Assembly: GCF_040096015.1 (NCBI RefSeq)
Contig: NZ_JBBMFO010000026.1
Span: 1 to 31,008, forward strand
Length of the DNA: 31,008 bases
DNA from: Peptoniphilus_A hominis
GTDB lineage: Bacteria > Bacillota > Clostridia > Tissierellales > Peptoniphilaceae
Reading direction: 5' to 3'
Numbering within the stretch: position 1 is the stretch's first letter; each line of letters starts with the position of its first letter. Positions 21,777-29,733 of the stretch are shown one piece after another. The notes beneath the pieces were generated by a model. That model had not been told where the DNA came from. It made no database searches and worked only from the letters and a program-made list of their open reading frames with translations. A program made the position numbers and the translations under genes.

Positions 21777-22781
21777 TTAAAGCACCTCCACATTTACCTT
21801 GTTTTCTTTTAAAAATTCAATTGCCTTTTTTCTCTCTTCTTCCTTGCCAAGAATCTCAACCGTAAGATAGCCAACGCTTGAAATATTTAATTTGTTAATA
21901 TTTCCTGAAAGAATGGATACATCAACATCAAATTTTTTCACACAGTGGGAAAGAATTGGCTTGTCATAATTGTCGTCGGCATAGGATAGTCTCAAGACAT
22001 CGCCCTTGTAGTCAGCTCCATTTAAATAGCCTTCATCAACTTCATCTTCCAAGTTCTTTATAAAAGACCTTGTCACAGAAGTTTTTGGATTTTTGAAAAG
22101 TTCCTTGGTTTCATTTTCTTCGATGATTTTTCCAGCCTGCATTACAGCAATTCTGTCACAAATTTCCTTTGCCACTTCCATTTGGTGAGTAATCATAATT
22201 ATTGTCATGTTGTATTCTTTTACAATTTTTTTCAAAAGATTTAAAACAGATTTAGTATTTGCCGGGTCCAGGGCTGAAGTCCCTTCATCTGAAAGAAGAA
22301 TTGAGGGATTTGTGGCAATGGCTCTTGCTATGGCTACTCTTTGCTTTTGTCCACCAGATAATTCAGATGGATAAGAATTTTTCTTTTCCTTTAAGTCTAT
22401 AAAATTAAGTAGCTCATCAACTCTCTTATCAATGTCACTTTTACTTACTCCAGAAATTTCTAAAGGAAAGGCAATATTTTCTGCCACTGTCTTTTGCATA
22501 AAGAGATTAAAATATTGAAAGATCATTCCAATATCCTTTCTCGCAGCCCTAAGTTCCTTTTCATTTAAATTAATAATGGACTTGCCGTCAATTATAATTT
22601 CACCACTGGATGGCTCTTCTAGTCTATTGATACACCTGACAAGAGTTGACTTGCCAGCTCCAGAAAGGCCAATTACTCCATAAATTTCTCCCCTATTTAC
22701 TTTGAAAGAAAGGTCATCTAGGGCTCTAAAAGTTCCATCTTCACTTTTAAAATCCTTAACTAAGTTTTTTACTTCTATCAT
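21777..22781 (-). CDS. metN: Methionine ABC transporter ATPase MetN
   Basis: A 334-residue ATPase driving methionine import. Walker A is GLSGAGKST (~38-46), Q-loop FQYFNLF, signature LSGGQKQRVAIARA (~140), Walker B ILLSDEGTSALD and switch histidine in ITHQME. Walker B reads SDEGTSALD where most relatives have CDEATSALD. The C-terminal ~75 residues form the NIL/ACT-like domain by which methionine inhibits transport. The start is ATG with GGAGG upstream. Expression is controlled by the T-box leader at 22799-23055. Confidence 0.95.
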   Translation of the reverse strand: MIEVKNLVKDFKSEDGTFRALDDLSFKVNRGEIYGVIGLSGAGKSTLVRCINRLEEPSSGEIIIDGKSIINLNEKELRAARKDIGMIFQYFNLFMQKTVAENIAFPLEISGVSKSDIDKRVDELLNFIDLKEKKNSYPSELSGGQKQRVAIARAIATNPSILLSDEGTSALDPANTKSVLNLLKKIVKEYNMTIIMITHQMEVAKEICDRIAVMQAGKIIEENETKELFKNPKTSVTRSFIKNLEDEVDEGYLNGADYKGDVLRLSYADDNYDKPILSHCVKKFDVDVSILSGNINKLNISSVGYLTVEILGKEEERKKAIEFLKENKVNVEVL

Positions 22782-22798
22782 TTTTCCTCCACTAAAAC

Positions 22799-23055
22799 AA
22801 AAAAAGAGCCTTCATCCCTAAGGACGAAAGCTCGTGTTACCACCTTAATTTATCACTTTCTCACGAAAGCGACCTCTTCAAGTACTATCATACTCTACTT
22901 CTATAACGGGAAGACCCGTAAATACCTAATATCGATATTTCCTAGAGAAGGCCATGTTCACATAAAACTCATCCACTTCTTTCACCACACCGAAGCTCTC
23001 TTTGCTCAAAATTTTAAGTTACTCTTCTTCTCAAAAAGTTTATTTATTAATTGTT
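22799..23055 (-). promoter_or_regulatory. T-box riboswitch, apparent methionine specifier
   Basis: The minus-strand RNA holds the conserved T-box AAGGTGGTAACACGAGC (complement near 22830-22847). A terminator follows: GAGCTTTCGTCC pairing with GGGATGAAGGCTC, then seven T at 22799-22805. Stem I lies upstream, with the specifier region GTGAACATGGCC. The specifier triplet reads AUG (22955-22953), that is Met, and this fits control of metNIQ by uncharged tRNA-Met. Specifier choice is by position and context; the family assignment is firm. Confidence 0.92.
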
Positions 23056-23059
23056 TTTT

Positions 23060-23088
23060 ATTATAAGATTAAGAAAAATAAAAGTCAA
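23060..23088 (-). promoter_or_regulatory. Promoter of the metNIQ leader
   Basis: TTGACT (23083-23088), 17-bp spacer, TATAAT (23060-23065) on the minus strand, squeezed between the hcp stop codon and the T-box leader. Confidence 0.85.
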
Positions 23089-23097
23089 GACTTTTTG

Positions 23098-24708
23098 TTA
23101 AATTATTAAATTTTTTATATCATCTTCAACATTTGTAATGCCAGCAATATTAAATTTCTCCACTAAAACATCTGTAACATTAGGAGATAAGAAGGCTGGA
23201 AGACTTGGACCAAGGTGAATATTTTTTACACCAAGTGAAAGTAATGCAAGTAAAACTATAACAGCTTTTTGTTCATACCATGCAATATTGTACACAAGCG
23301 GAAGATCGTTGACAGATTCCACTCCAAAAGCATCAACTAGGGCAAGGGCAATTTGAATTAGTGAATAAGAATCATTACATTGACCTGCATCTAAAACTCT
23401 TGGTATACCATTGATGTCCCCTAGATTTAATTTGTTATACCTATATTTAGCACAACCTGCTGTCAAAATCACTGTAGACTTTGGAAGTTTTTCTGCAAAT
23501 TCTGTGTAATACTCTCTATCAGCCATTCTTCCATCGCAGCCAGCCATGACAATAAATTTTGTGATGTCGCCATTTTTTACAGCTTCAATAACCTTGTCAG
23601 CAAGTTCCATGACTTGACTGTGAGCAAAACCACCTACTATACTTCCCTTTTCAATTTCTTCTGGAGCCTTGCAAGTCTTTGCAAGTTCAATTATTTCTGA
23701 AAAATCCTTGTGTCCCTTTTCGTCTTCTTCAATATACTTGCAACCAGGATATCCTGCAGCACCAGTTGTAAATAATTTGTCTTTATAGGAATCCTTTGGA
23801 GGCACTATGCAATTTGTCGTCATTAGTATTGGTCCATTAAAGGTTTCAAACTCATCTCTTTGCTTCCACCAGGCGTTGCCATAGTTTCCCACAAAGTTTT
23901 CATATTTTTTAAAGCTTGGATAATAATTTGCAGGAAGCATTTCTGAATGAGTGTAAATATCCACGCCAGAATCCTTGGCTTGTTCAAGTAGCATTTCAAA
24001 ATCCTTTAAGTCGTGACCAGAAACTAAAATTCCAGGCTTATTTCTCGTGCCAATATTTACATTACTTATTTCTGGATTGCCATAAGTCTTTGTGTTTGCC
24101 TTATCAAGTGTCGCCATAGCAAGATATCCCATAGAACCAGTTTCAAGAGTAAGTGCAACTAATTCATCTAGGCTTTTTTCTATTAAAAGTTCAGCCATTG
24201 TAGTTAAGATAAAATTATTTACCTTCTCACTTTCATAGCCCAAAACTTTTGCATGTCTCGCATAAGCAGCCATGCCCTTTAGTCCGTAAGTTATTAGCTC
24301 CTTTAAACTTCTTACATCTTCATTTTCTTCAGCTAAAATAGAAACTTCGCCTGAACTTATTTTTTCCTCTATTTCAGAAAAATCCTTTGATGACCACTTT
24401 GCAGCATGGCTATAATTTTTATCTTCTCTCATAGAATTCATCAGATCAACAGTCTCTATAATTCTATCTTTAATTTGCTCATCATCAAAATTTGCATTTG
24501 TAATAGTTGTAAATAGATTTAAAATAACTCTGTCCACAACTTCTTTATTTTCCCTTCCACTTTTTACTGCAATTTCAGAAAGTCCCTTAGAAATCCAAAT
24601 CAAAAAATCTTGCAAATTTGCAACTTCACTTGTCTTTCCGCAGACACCTCTTTTTATGCAGCCAGAATTTTTAAAAGTCTCTTGACATTGAAAACAAAAC
24701 ATACTCAT
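23098..24708 (-). CDS. hcp: Hybrid cluster protein (hydroxylamine/NO reductase)
   Basis: A 536-residue cytoplasmic iron-sulfur protein, proposed to act as a nitric oxide or hydroxylamine reductase and protein S-nitrosylase. The N-terminal cluster ligands are C5, C8, C17 and C23 (FCFQCQET, GCIKRGVCG). Hybrid-cluster ligand regions include GGYPGCKY-like GYPGCKYIEE, AGCAKYRYNKL and LDAGQCNDSYS. The start is ATG after AAGGTGGGA. No hcr reductase gene is adjacent, so electrons must come from elsewhere. A Crp/Fnr-shaped palindrome centred at -41.5 suggests activation under nitrosative stress. Confidence 0.95.
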   Translation of the reverse strand: MSMFCFQCQETFKNSGCIKRGVCGKTSEVANLQDFLIWISKGLSEIAVKSGRENKEVVDRVILNLFTTITNANFDDEQIKDRIIETVDLMNSMREDKNYSHAAKWSSKDFSEIEEKISSGEVSILAEENEDVRSLKELITYGLKGMAAYARHAKVLGYESEKVNNFILTTMAELLIEKSLDELVALTLETGSMGYLAMATLDKANTKTYGNPEISNVNIGTRNKPGILVSGHDLKDFEMLLEQAKDSGVDIYTHSEMLPANYYPSFKKYENFVGNYGNAWWKQRDEFETFNGPILMTTNCIVPPKDSYKDKLFTTGAAGYPGCKYIEEDEKGHKDFSEIIELAKTCKAPEEIEKGSIVGGFAHSQVMELADKVIEAVKNGDITKFIVMAGCDGRMADREYYTEFAEKLPKSTVILTAGCAKYRYNKLNLGDINGIPRVLDAGQCNDSYSLIQIALALVDAFGVESVNDLPLVYNIAWYEQKAVIVLLALLSLGVKNIHLGPSLPAFLSPNVTDVLVEKFNIAGITNVEDDIKNLII

Positions 24709-24752
24709 AATTATCCCACCTTTTAAATTTGTAAGTTCTAACTTCTAAAATA

Positions 24753-24795
24753 ATTCTAATAAAAAAATTAATAACTTTCTGTTGCATATGCAACA
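24753..24795 (-). promoter_or_regulatory. hcp promoter with Crp/Fnr-type palindrome at -41.5
   Basis: The perfect 16-bp palindrome TGTTGCATATGCAACA (24780-24795) has the 5-N4-5 layout of Fnr-family sites (GTTGC-N4-GCAAC). The best -10 is TAGAAT (24753-24758, minus strand) with no good -35. With this -10 the palindrome centre falls at -41.5, the class II activator position. This supports control by an HcpR-like Crp/Fnr regulator; the regulator gene is not in the window. Confidence 0.65.
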
Positions 24796-24816
24796 TTTAA
24801 AAATTTTATCTACAAA

Positions 24817-24846
24817 TTAAAAAAAAGACCCATGCAAGCATGAGTC
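24817..24846 (-). terminator. Terminator of the CXXC/FeS/TlpA operon
   Basis: Stem GACCCATG/CATGAGTC (24827-24834, 24839-24846, one mismatch) with loop CAAG, followed on the minus strand by about ten T. Confidence 0.82.
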
Positions 24847-24891
24847 AAAATAGGTGTATCAATGAGGATTTATTATCTTAAGCTAGTGAAT

Positions 24892-25452
24892 TTATTTTCC
24901 TTCACTGGCAATTATTTCGTCAATTTTTTTATATAGTTCATCAATTTTTTCTTGTGAACCCACACTTATGTTGTCAATAATTTTTCCGTCTCTTCCAATT
25001 AAAAGAGTTGTAGGAAAAGCTGTCAAGTTTTTGAGGTAGTTGTCTATTTCTTCAGAAGGTTTTACAGCAAGATTTGGATACTTAACTCCCTTTGCTTCAA
25101 TAATTTTTTCAGCCTCTTCTTTAATTTTTTTATCTTCATAAGTGTCAAGGCAAATTGACATAACCTTTACATTTTTGTCCTTTAATTCTTCAGAAATTTT
25201 TTGTAGAGTAGGCATTTCGTCTATGCAGCCCTTGCAACCTGTAAACCAGATGCTCATTATTGTAACAGGGCTGTCTTTAAAGACATCACTAGTTACTTCG
25301 TTTCCCTTAAAATCTACTGCGTCAAATTTTGGGAAGGCATCTCCACTTGATGCAGTTGGTCCTGCTGGCGCCTTGCTTGTGCAAGCAGTCATGGCAAGTG
25401 CCAAAAACAAAAGCACAAAAATTTTACTAATATTCTTAAAAATTTTATTCAT
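24892..25452 (-). CDS. TlpA-like lipoprotein thioredoxin
   Basis: A 186-residue secreted thiol-disulfide protein. The signal peptide ends in the lipobox MTAC (C24), so it is anchored outside the membrane. The thioredoxin fold follows, with active site FTGCKGCIDEMP (C73, C76) and a cis-Pro region in AFPTTLLIGRDGKI, typical of the TlpA/ResA group. The start ATG overlaps the end of the FeS membrane protein gene by 8 nt. No CcdA is nearby; the overlapping polyferredoxin-like protein and the CXXC peptide are the likely source of its reducing electrons (inference). Targets are unknown and could be envelope disulfides or oxidised sulfur species. Confidence 0.9.
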   Translation of the reverse strand: MNKIFKNISKIFVLLFLALAMTACTSKAPAGPTASSGDAFPKFDAVDFKGNEVTSDVFKDSPVTIMSIWFTGCKGCIDEMPTLQKISEELKDKNVKVMSICLDTYEDKKIKEEAEKIIEAKGVKYPNLAVKPSEEIDNYLKNLTAFPTTLLIGRDGKIIDNISVGSQEKIDELYKKIDEIIASEGK

Positions 25453-26344
25453 ATCTTGCTCCTTCTTCTAAATTATTGATTTTATTATTTTTAAATGAGG
25501 TGGAAATCGCTGATGTTGGGCAAGCTTTGATGCAGTCACCACATCTTATGCACTCCAAGGCTCTTTGATTTTTTGACATATCTACATCCATTTTGCAAAT
25601 TCTCTTACATTTTCCGCATGATATACAAGAATCATTTACATGGTATTGATAAAAAGAAAATTTATTAGTTAATGCGTAAAAGGCGCCAAGTGGGCATAGG
25701 TATTTGCAAAAAGGTCTGTAAAAGAATATTGAGAGTATGATTATTAGGGCGAGAATGCCTGACTTTAGCAAAAATAAATTGCCAAGGGCTCCCCTTATAC
25801 TTTTACTTGCCAGTGAAAGAGGAATTCCTCCTTCAAGTATTCCCTGTGGGCAAAGGTACTGACAAAAGTATGGAGATGCAATTCCCAACTCATCTGTCAA
25901 AAATACTCCAAATAACCAAACTACAAAGACCAAAATTAAATACTTGGTGTACTTTAAAAAGCTAAATCTTCTAGTGCTAAATTTTTTCGATGGAATTTTA
26001 TGAATTAAATCCTGAAAAAAACCAAAGGGACACAAAAATCCACAAATAAATCTTCCAAACACAGTTCCAAATAAAAGCATGAGGCCCGTCACATAGTAGG
26101 CAAAATTAAATTTTGACGACCCTACAACAGCTTGAAAGGATCCTATTGGACAAGATAGAGCTGCTCCTGGACAGGAGTAGCAATTTAGTCCTGGCACGCA
26201 GGCAGCTTTAGTCTTTCCTGTATAAATAGTTCCCTTAAAAAAATTTGGAATATGTATATTTGTCAGTAGAGCAAAAGATCCCTGCACGAGATTTCTTTTT
26301 TCTCTAAATTTTTTAAAAAGATTATTTAACTTATCCAATCCCAA
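25445..26344 (-). CDS. Polyferredoxin-like 4Fe-4S membrane protein (NapH/YccM-like)
   Basis: A 299-residue membrane protein with about five helices. It has a cysteine-rich N-terminal motif (C49, C55, C58, C65 in LNCYSCPGAALSCPIGS). Three C-x3-CP motifs follow at C101/C105, C161/C165 and C213/C217. Two ferredoxin [4Fe-4S] sites are at the C-terminus (C240-C243-C246-C250 and C265-C268-C271-C275). This layout resembles NapH/NosR/YccM proteins that pass electrons across the membrane. The TTG start at 26344, after GGAG, overlaps the CXXC peptide gene by 14 nt; the end overlaps the TlpA-like gene by 8 nt. A role in feeding electrons to the external thioredoxin is inferred from this context. Confidence 0.88.
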   Translation of the reverse strand: MGLDKLNNLFKKFREKRNLVQGSFALLTNIHIPNFFKGTIYTGKTKAACVPGLNCYSCPGAALSCPIGSFQAVVGSSKFNFAYYVTGLMLLFGTVFGRFICGFLCPFGFFQDLIHKIPSKKFSTRRFSFLKYTKYLILVFVVWLFGVFLTDELGIASPYFCQYLCPQGILEGGIPLSLASKSIRGALGNLFLLKSGILALIIILSIFFYRPFCKYLCPLGAFYALTNKFSFYQYHVNDSCISCGKCKRICKMDVDMSKNQRALECIRCGDCIKACPTSAISTSFKNNKINNLEEGARYE

Positions 26345-26477
26345 CGCACTCCAAACATATTCTTATAGCCTTTGAAAGCACTGTATCAACTTCTGACCTA
26401 TAAGCTCCCCAAAAAATAAAGGCAATGGATAAAATCAACATCGCGTATGAAAATTTTCTGTTTACAAATTCTTTCAT
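26331..26477 (-). CDS. 48-residue CXXC-motif membrane peptide (CD1871A-like)
   Basis: A short gene starting at ATG 26477 with GAGGTGAG 3 nt upstream and ending TAA at 26331-26333, inside the next gene. The peptide begins MKEFVNRKFS, has one membrane segment (~11-25, LILSIAFIFWG), the conserved-looking YRSEVDTVLSKAI, and ends ICLECVGIG with C41-x2-C44. I recall very similar short proteins annotated as the CD1871A family, with the same CLECIGIG ending, beside 4Fe-4S membrane proteins; this is from memory. The C-terminal CXXC next to the membrane could shuttle thiol electrons between the FeS protein and the TlpA-like thioredoxin (inference). Confidence 0.82.
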   Translation of the reverse strand: MKEFVNRKFSYAMLILSIAFIFWGAYRSEVDTVLSKAIRICLECVGIG

Positions 26478-26494
26478 ATTCTCACCTCACAGTT

Positions 26495-26546
26495 AGTATA
26501 GCATTTAAGGTGTAAAGATTATGTTAAGAAAAATTTATTTTCTTAA
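26495..26546 (-). promoter_or_regulatory. Extended -10 and inverted repeat before the CXXC operon
   Basis: Minus-strand TGCTATACT (26495-26503) is an extended -10 18 bp upstream of the CXXC peptide start; no good -35 is seen. Just upstream lies an AT-only 9-bp inverted repeat TTAAGAAAA/TTTTCTTAA (26524-26532, 26538-26546), followed by one more TTTTCTTAA copy, which may be an operator. The stretch 26560-26736 is very AT-rich and shows nothing I can support. Confidence 0.4.
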
Positions 26547-26736
26547 TTTTCTTAATTTTTTTTTAATTTTTTTGAAAAAATTTTTGGAAAGATTAATTTA
26601 TTTCTTGCCCTAAAAAATCTTTTAAGTCTTGATTATTTCATATTTAGAAGTATATTAGTCTATCTTATTGGTATGAAATCGTTATTCTTTTTTAAATTTA
26701 TTTTTGTAACTTATTAACATAATAATGAATAAATAC

Positions 26737-26940
26737 TTCACAAAATCATTTAAAAACAGTATAATTGACTTAAAGGTAATTTAAGTTTTTTATCTACATA
26801 TTATTAAAATAGTTTTGAAAACGATATTATTAATGATTTACCTTTAATTCTACTTAAGGAGGCTGATGTTAAAAACATATAAGTAATAAAATTCGTAGAG
26901 AAATCTTGTTTTATTTTTTGTTAAATTTGAGGAGGTATCT
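26737..26940 (+). promoter_or_regulatory. Promoter and ~170-nt leader of the NhaC-family gene
   Basis: TTCACA (26737-26742), 17-bp spacer, TATAAT (26760-26765) predict a start near 26772. The leader begins AAAGGTAA, which can pair with TTACCTTT at 26838-26845, closing a long arm just before AAGGAGG at 26856-26862. The same sequence could alternatively form TTAAGT/ACTTAA with the AAGGAGG region. No SAM, lysine or T-box consensus is present. It may be a structured leader of unknown type. Confidence 0.6.
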
Positions 26941-28326
26941 ATGGAAAACAAAAATTTAAAACCTAAGGCTAATGGTGCAGCACTTCTACCTTTTATAGTT
27001 TTCGTGCTCGTATATCTTGCTACTGGACTAATTCTTAACGCCATGGGCGTTGAAATGGCATTCTATCAAGTAGCAGCACCCGTATGTATTTTACCAGCTA
27101 TTATTTTGGCATTTATTATGTTTGAAGGTTCTATGGACGACAAGTTTAACGACTTTGTTCGCGGTTGTGGAGACGAAAACATAATAATCATGTGTCTTAT
27201 CTACATATTAGCTGGAGCTTTCGCAACAGTTTCTAAATCTTCTGGCGGAGTTGACTCTGTTGTAAACTTTGCACTTTCTCTAATTCCTGTACAATTTGTT
27301 ACAGCTGGAATTTTCTTAATCAGTTGTTTTATTTCTATCTCTACAGGAACTTCAGTAGGAACTATTTCAGCTGTTGGACCTATCGCTGTTGGCGTTGCTA
27401 CAAAGGGTAACCTTCCACTACCACTTGTTCTTGGAGCCCTTGTAGGTGGAGCAATGTTCGGTGATAACCTATCAGTTATTTCTGATACAACAATAGCTGC
27501 AACAAGAACGCAAAATGTAGCCATGAAGGATAAGTTTAGAGCAAATATTAAAATTGCACTTCCTGCAGCTATTATTACTTTTGTAATTTTATTAGTTGTT
27601 GGAAAACCTGAAGGCGAAGTTGAACTAGGCGATTTGAGTTATAATTTTATACTTATAATCCCATATCTTTTCGTATTAATTACAGCCCTTGCAGGAATGA
27701 ATGTATTCTTAGTATTAACTAGTGGTATCGTCCTATCAGGTATAATAGGCATCTTCACTGGCGGACTTACTATGATGACTTTTGCTCAAAATATTTTTGA
27801 TGGATTTAGTGGAATGTTTGAAATTTTCTTACTATCACTATTAACTGGAGGACTTTCCTATATGGTATCTAGTAACGGTGGTATTGAGTGGCTAGTTCAA
27901 AAAATCAGAGGCTTTGCTAAGGACGTTAAATCTGCAGAAGTTTCAATTGCTCTTTTAACTCTTTTAACAGACGCTGCAACTGCAAACAACACTGTTGCAA
28001 TTATCATTGACGGCCCTGTTGCCAAAGAAATTTCAAGGGACTTCAAAGTAGACCCAAGAAGATCTGCTTCCTTCCTTGATACATTCTCTTGCGTAATGCA
28101 AGGTATAATCCCTTACGGTGCACAAGTTTTAATCGCAGCTGGACTTACTAAAGAACTAGGAGCCCTAGCTGTATCCCCTGTTCAAATTATACCTTTCCTA
28201 TGGTATCAAGCACTACTTGCTGTATTTGCAATAATCTCAATCTTTGTTAGATTTGCAGATCCAAAAACTGGCTGGGATTTTGAAAATGATGTGCCACTAG
28301 AAGAAAATAAGGCAGCAGCAAAATAA
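26941..28326 (+). CDS. NhaC-family transporter, possible methionine carrier
   Basis: A 461-residue inner-membrane carrier of the Na+/H+ antiporter NhaC superfamily with roughly eleven to twelve helices. Characteristic stretches are STGTSVGTISAVGPIAVGVA, GALVGGAMFGDNLSVISDTT and the symmetric second half LTDAATANNTVAI. The start is ATG with GAGGAGG upstream. It is co-oriented with methionine gamma-lyase 75 bp downstream without a terminator. NhaC-type MetT proteins are predicted methionine transporters, so methionine or a related amino acid is a reasonable substrate here, but simple sodium/proton exchange or export of a product cannot be excluded. Confidence 0.82.
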   Translation: MENKNLKPKANGAALLPFIVFVLVYLATGLILNAMGVEMAFYQVAAPVCILPAIILAFIMFEGSMDDKFNDFVRGCGDENIIIMCLIYILAGAFATVSKSSGGVDSVVNFALSLIPVQFVTAGIFLISCFISISTGTSVGTISAVGPIAVGVATKGNLPLPLVLGALVGGAMFGDNLSVISDTTIAATRTQNVAMKDKFRANIKIALPAAIITFVILLVVGKPEGEVELGDLSYNFILIIPYLFVLITALAGMNVFLVLTSGIVLSGIIGIFTGGLTMMTFAQNIFDGFSGMFEIFLLSLLTGGLSYMVSSNGGIEWLVQKIRGFAKDVKSAEVSIALLTLLTDAATANNTVAIIIDGPVAKEISRDFKVDPRRSASFLDTFSCVMQGIIPYGAQVLIAAGLTKELGALAVSPVQIIPFLWYQALLAVFAIISIFVRFADPKTGWDFENDVPLEENKAAAK

Positions 28327-28393
28327 TTTAAGGGAAAAATTTTAGATTTGTTTAATTAAGAAAAAATTTTAGATTTATTATTTTAAGAAAAGG
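28327..28393 (+). repeat. ~28-bp imperfect tandem repeat ahead of the lyase gene
   Basis: Units start at TTAAG 28328, 28356 and 28383. The first two share AAAATTTTAGATTT; the third is cut short and supplies AAGGAG, the ribosome-binding site of the lyase gene. No terminator is present between the genes. Confidence 0.5.
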
Positions 28394-28401
28394 AGATATT
28401 T

Positions 28402-29604
28402 ATGAACAGTAAAGACGAACTAAAGAAAATGCATTTTGAAACTAAGGCAATTCACGGTGGATACGAAAAGAACAAATTTGGCGCATTAGCTACTCCAATT
28501 TATCAAACATCTACATTTATATTTGACAATGCAGAACAAGGCGGTCGTAGATTTGCCTTAGAAGAAGACGGCTATATCTATTCAAGGCTTGGCAACCCAA
28601 CAAACGAACAAGTAGAAGAAAAAGTTGCACTACTTGAAGAAGGCGAAGCTTGTGTATCTGCAGCATCAGGAATGGGTGCAATTACATCAGCAATTTGGCC
28701 ATTCGTAAAATGTGGCGACCACATGATAGCAGCAAAGACTCTTTACGGATGTACTTTCGCTTTCTTAGAACACTCAGTATCAAAAATGGGCATAGAAGTT
28801 GATTTCGTTGATATTACAAATGTTGACAACATCATAAATATAATGAAAGAAAACACAAAAATTGTTTACTTAGAAACACCAGCTAACCCTAACATGGACA
28901 TTTGCGACATAGAAGAAGTGGCTAAGAGAGTTCATGAAAAGAATAAAGACTGTCTAGTAATCGTAGACAACACTTATTGTACACCTTACATCCAAAGACC
29001 ACTTACACTAGGAGCAGACATGGTAGTTCACTCTGCAACAAAATATTTAAACGGTCACGGCGATGTTATTGCTGGCTTTGCAGTTGGTAGAAAAGAATTA
29101 ATCGACCAAGTAAGACTAGTAGGAATTAAAGACTGTACAGGAGCTGTACTTGCACCATTTAACGCTTATCTAATCCTTAGAGGAATGAAGACTCTTCAAA
29201 TTAGAATGGATAAGCACTGTTCTAATGCAATGAAAGTTGCAGAATTTTTGGAAAAACATCCAAAAGTTAAAAGCATCCAATACCCTGGACTTAAATCCTT
29301 CAAATATTACGATGTAGCTAAAAAACAAATGGCACTACCTGGTGCAATGATTGCCTTTGAAATCGAAGGCGGAAAAGAAGCTGGCGCTAAACTTATGAAT
29401 AGCGTTAAACTTTGCACACTTGCAGTATCACTTGGCGACGCAGAAACACTTATCCAACACCCTGCTTCAATGACTCACTCTCCTTACACAGCAGAAGAAA
29501 GAGCAGCAGCAGGCATCTCAGAAGGCTTAATTAGACTTTCTGTTGGACTAGAAAATGCAGACGATATAATAGAAGACCTAAAACAAGCTTTAGATCAAAT
29601 CTAA
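28402..29604 (+). CDS. megL: Methionine gamma-lyase
   Basis: A 400-residue PLP enzyme that splits methionine into methanethiol, 2-oxobutyrate and ammonia. The PLP lysine is K214 (HSATKYLNGHG). Y60/R62 (YSRLGNP) bind phosphate from the neighbouring subunit, and D189 (IVDNTY) contacts the pyridine nitrogen. Y115 and C117 (LYGCTF) include the cysteine that separates methionine gamma-lyases from cystathionine enzymes. The start is ATG with AAGGAG upstream. It follows the NhaC-family gene and ends in a strong terminator. With metNIQ in the same window it gives uptake plus catabolism of methionine and the malodorous thiol typical of anaerobic cocci. Confidence 0.92.
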   Translation: MNSKDELKKMHFETKAIHGGYEKNKFGALATPIYQTSTFIFDNAEQGGRRFALEEDGYIYSRLGNPTNEQVEEKVALLEEGEACVSAASGMGAITSAIWPFVKCGDHMIAAKTLYGCTFAFLEHSVSKMGIEVDFVDITNVDNIINIMKENTKIVYLETPANPNMDICDIEEVAKRVHEKNKDCLVIVDNTYCTPYIQRPLTLGADMVVHSATKYLNGHGDVIAGFAVGRKELIDQVRLVGIKDCTGAVLAPFNAYLILRGMKTLQIRMDKHCSNAMKVAEFLEKHPKVKSIQYPGLKSFKYYDVAKKQMALPGAMIAFEIEGGKEAGAKLMNSVKLCTLAVSLGDAETLIQHPASMTHSPYTAEERAAAGISEGLIRLSVGLENADDIIEDLKQALDQI

Positions 29605-29660
29605 AAAATTTAAGAAAAGATTACAATAAACTTTTAAAAAAACTTTTAACTCAAGAAGTA

Positions 29661-29698
29661 AAAACCCTAAAGTTGATATCATTCAACCTTAGGGTTTT
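29661..29698. terminator. Bidirectional terminator after methionine gamma-lyase
   Basis: Long stem starting AAAACCCTAA (29661-29670) paired with TTAGGGTTTT (29689-29698), extended inwards by GTTGA/TCAAC with one mismatch, 6-nt loop. Six T follow on the plus strand, and the minus strand also shows a T run, which ends the convergent gene at 29734. Confidence 0.88.
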
Positions 29699-29733
29699 TT
29701 AAATTATTATATTTATGAAATTTATTGTAAAAA

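Noticed and set aside
26521..26590. AT-only hairpins between the redox operon and the NhaC-family gene as terminators
   Set aside because: No transcript is expected to end there, since the flanking genes diverge; noted only as a possible operator repeat.
26866..26886. Mini-ORF MLKTYK in the NhaC-family leader
   Set aside because: Spacing of only 3 nt from GGAGG and no amino-acid bias linked to the operon; not supported as a leader peptide.
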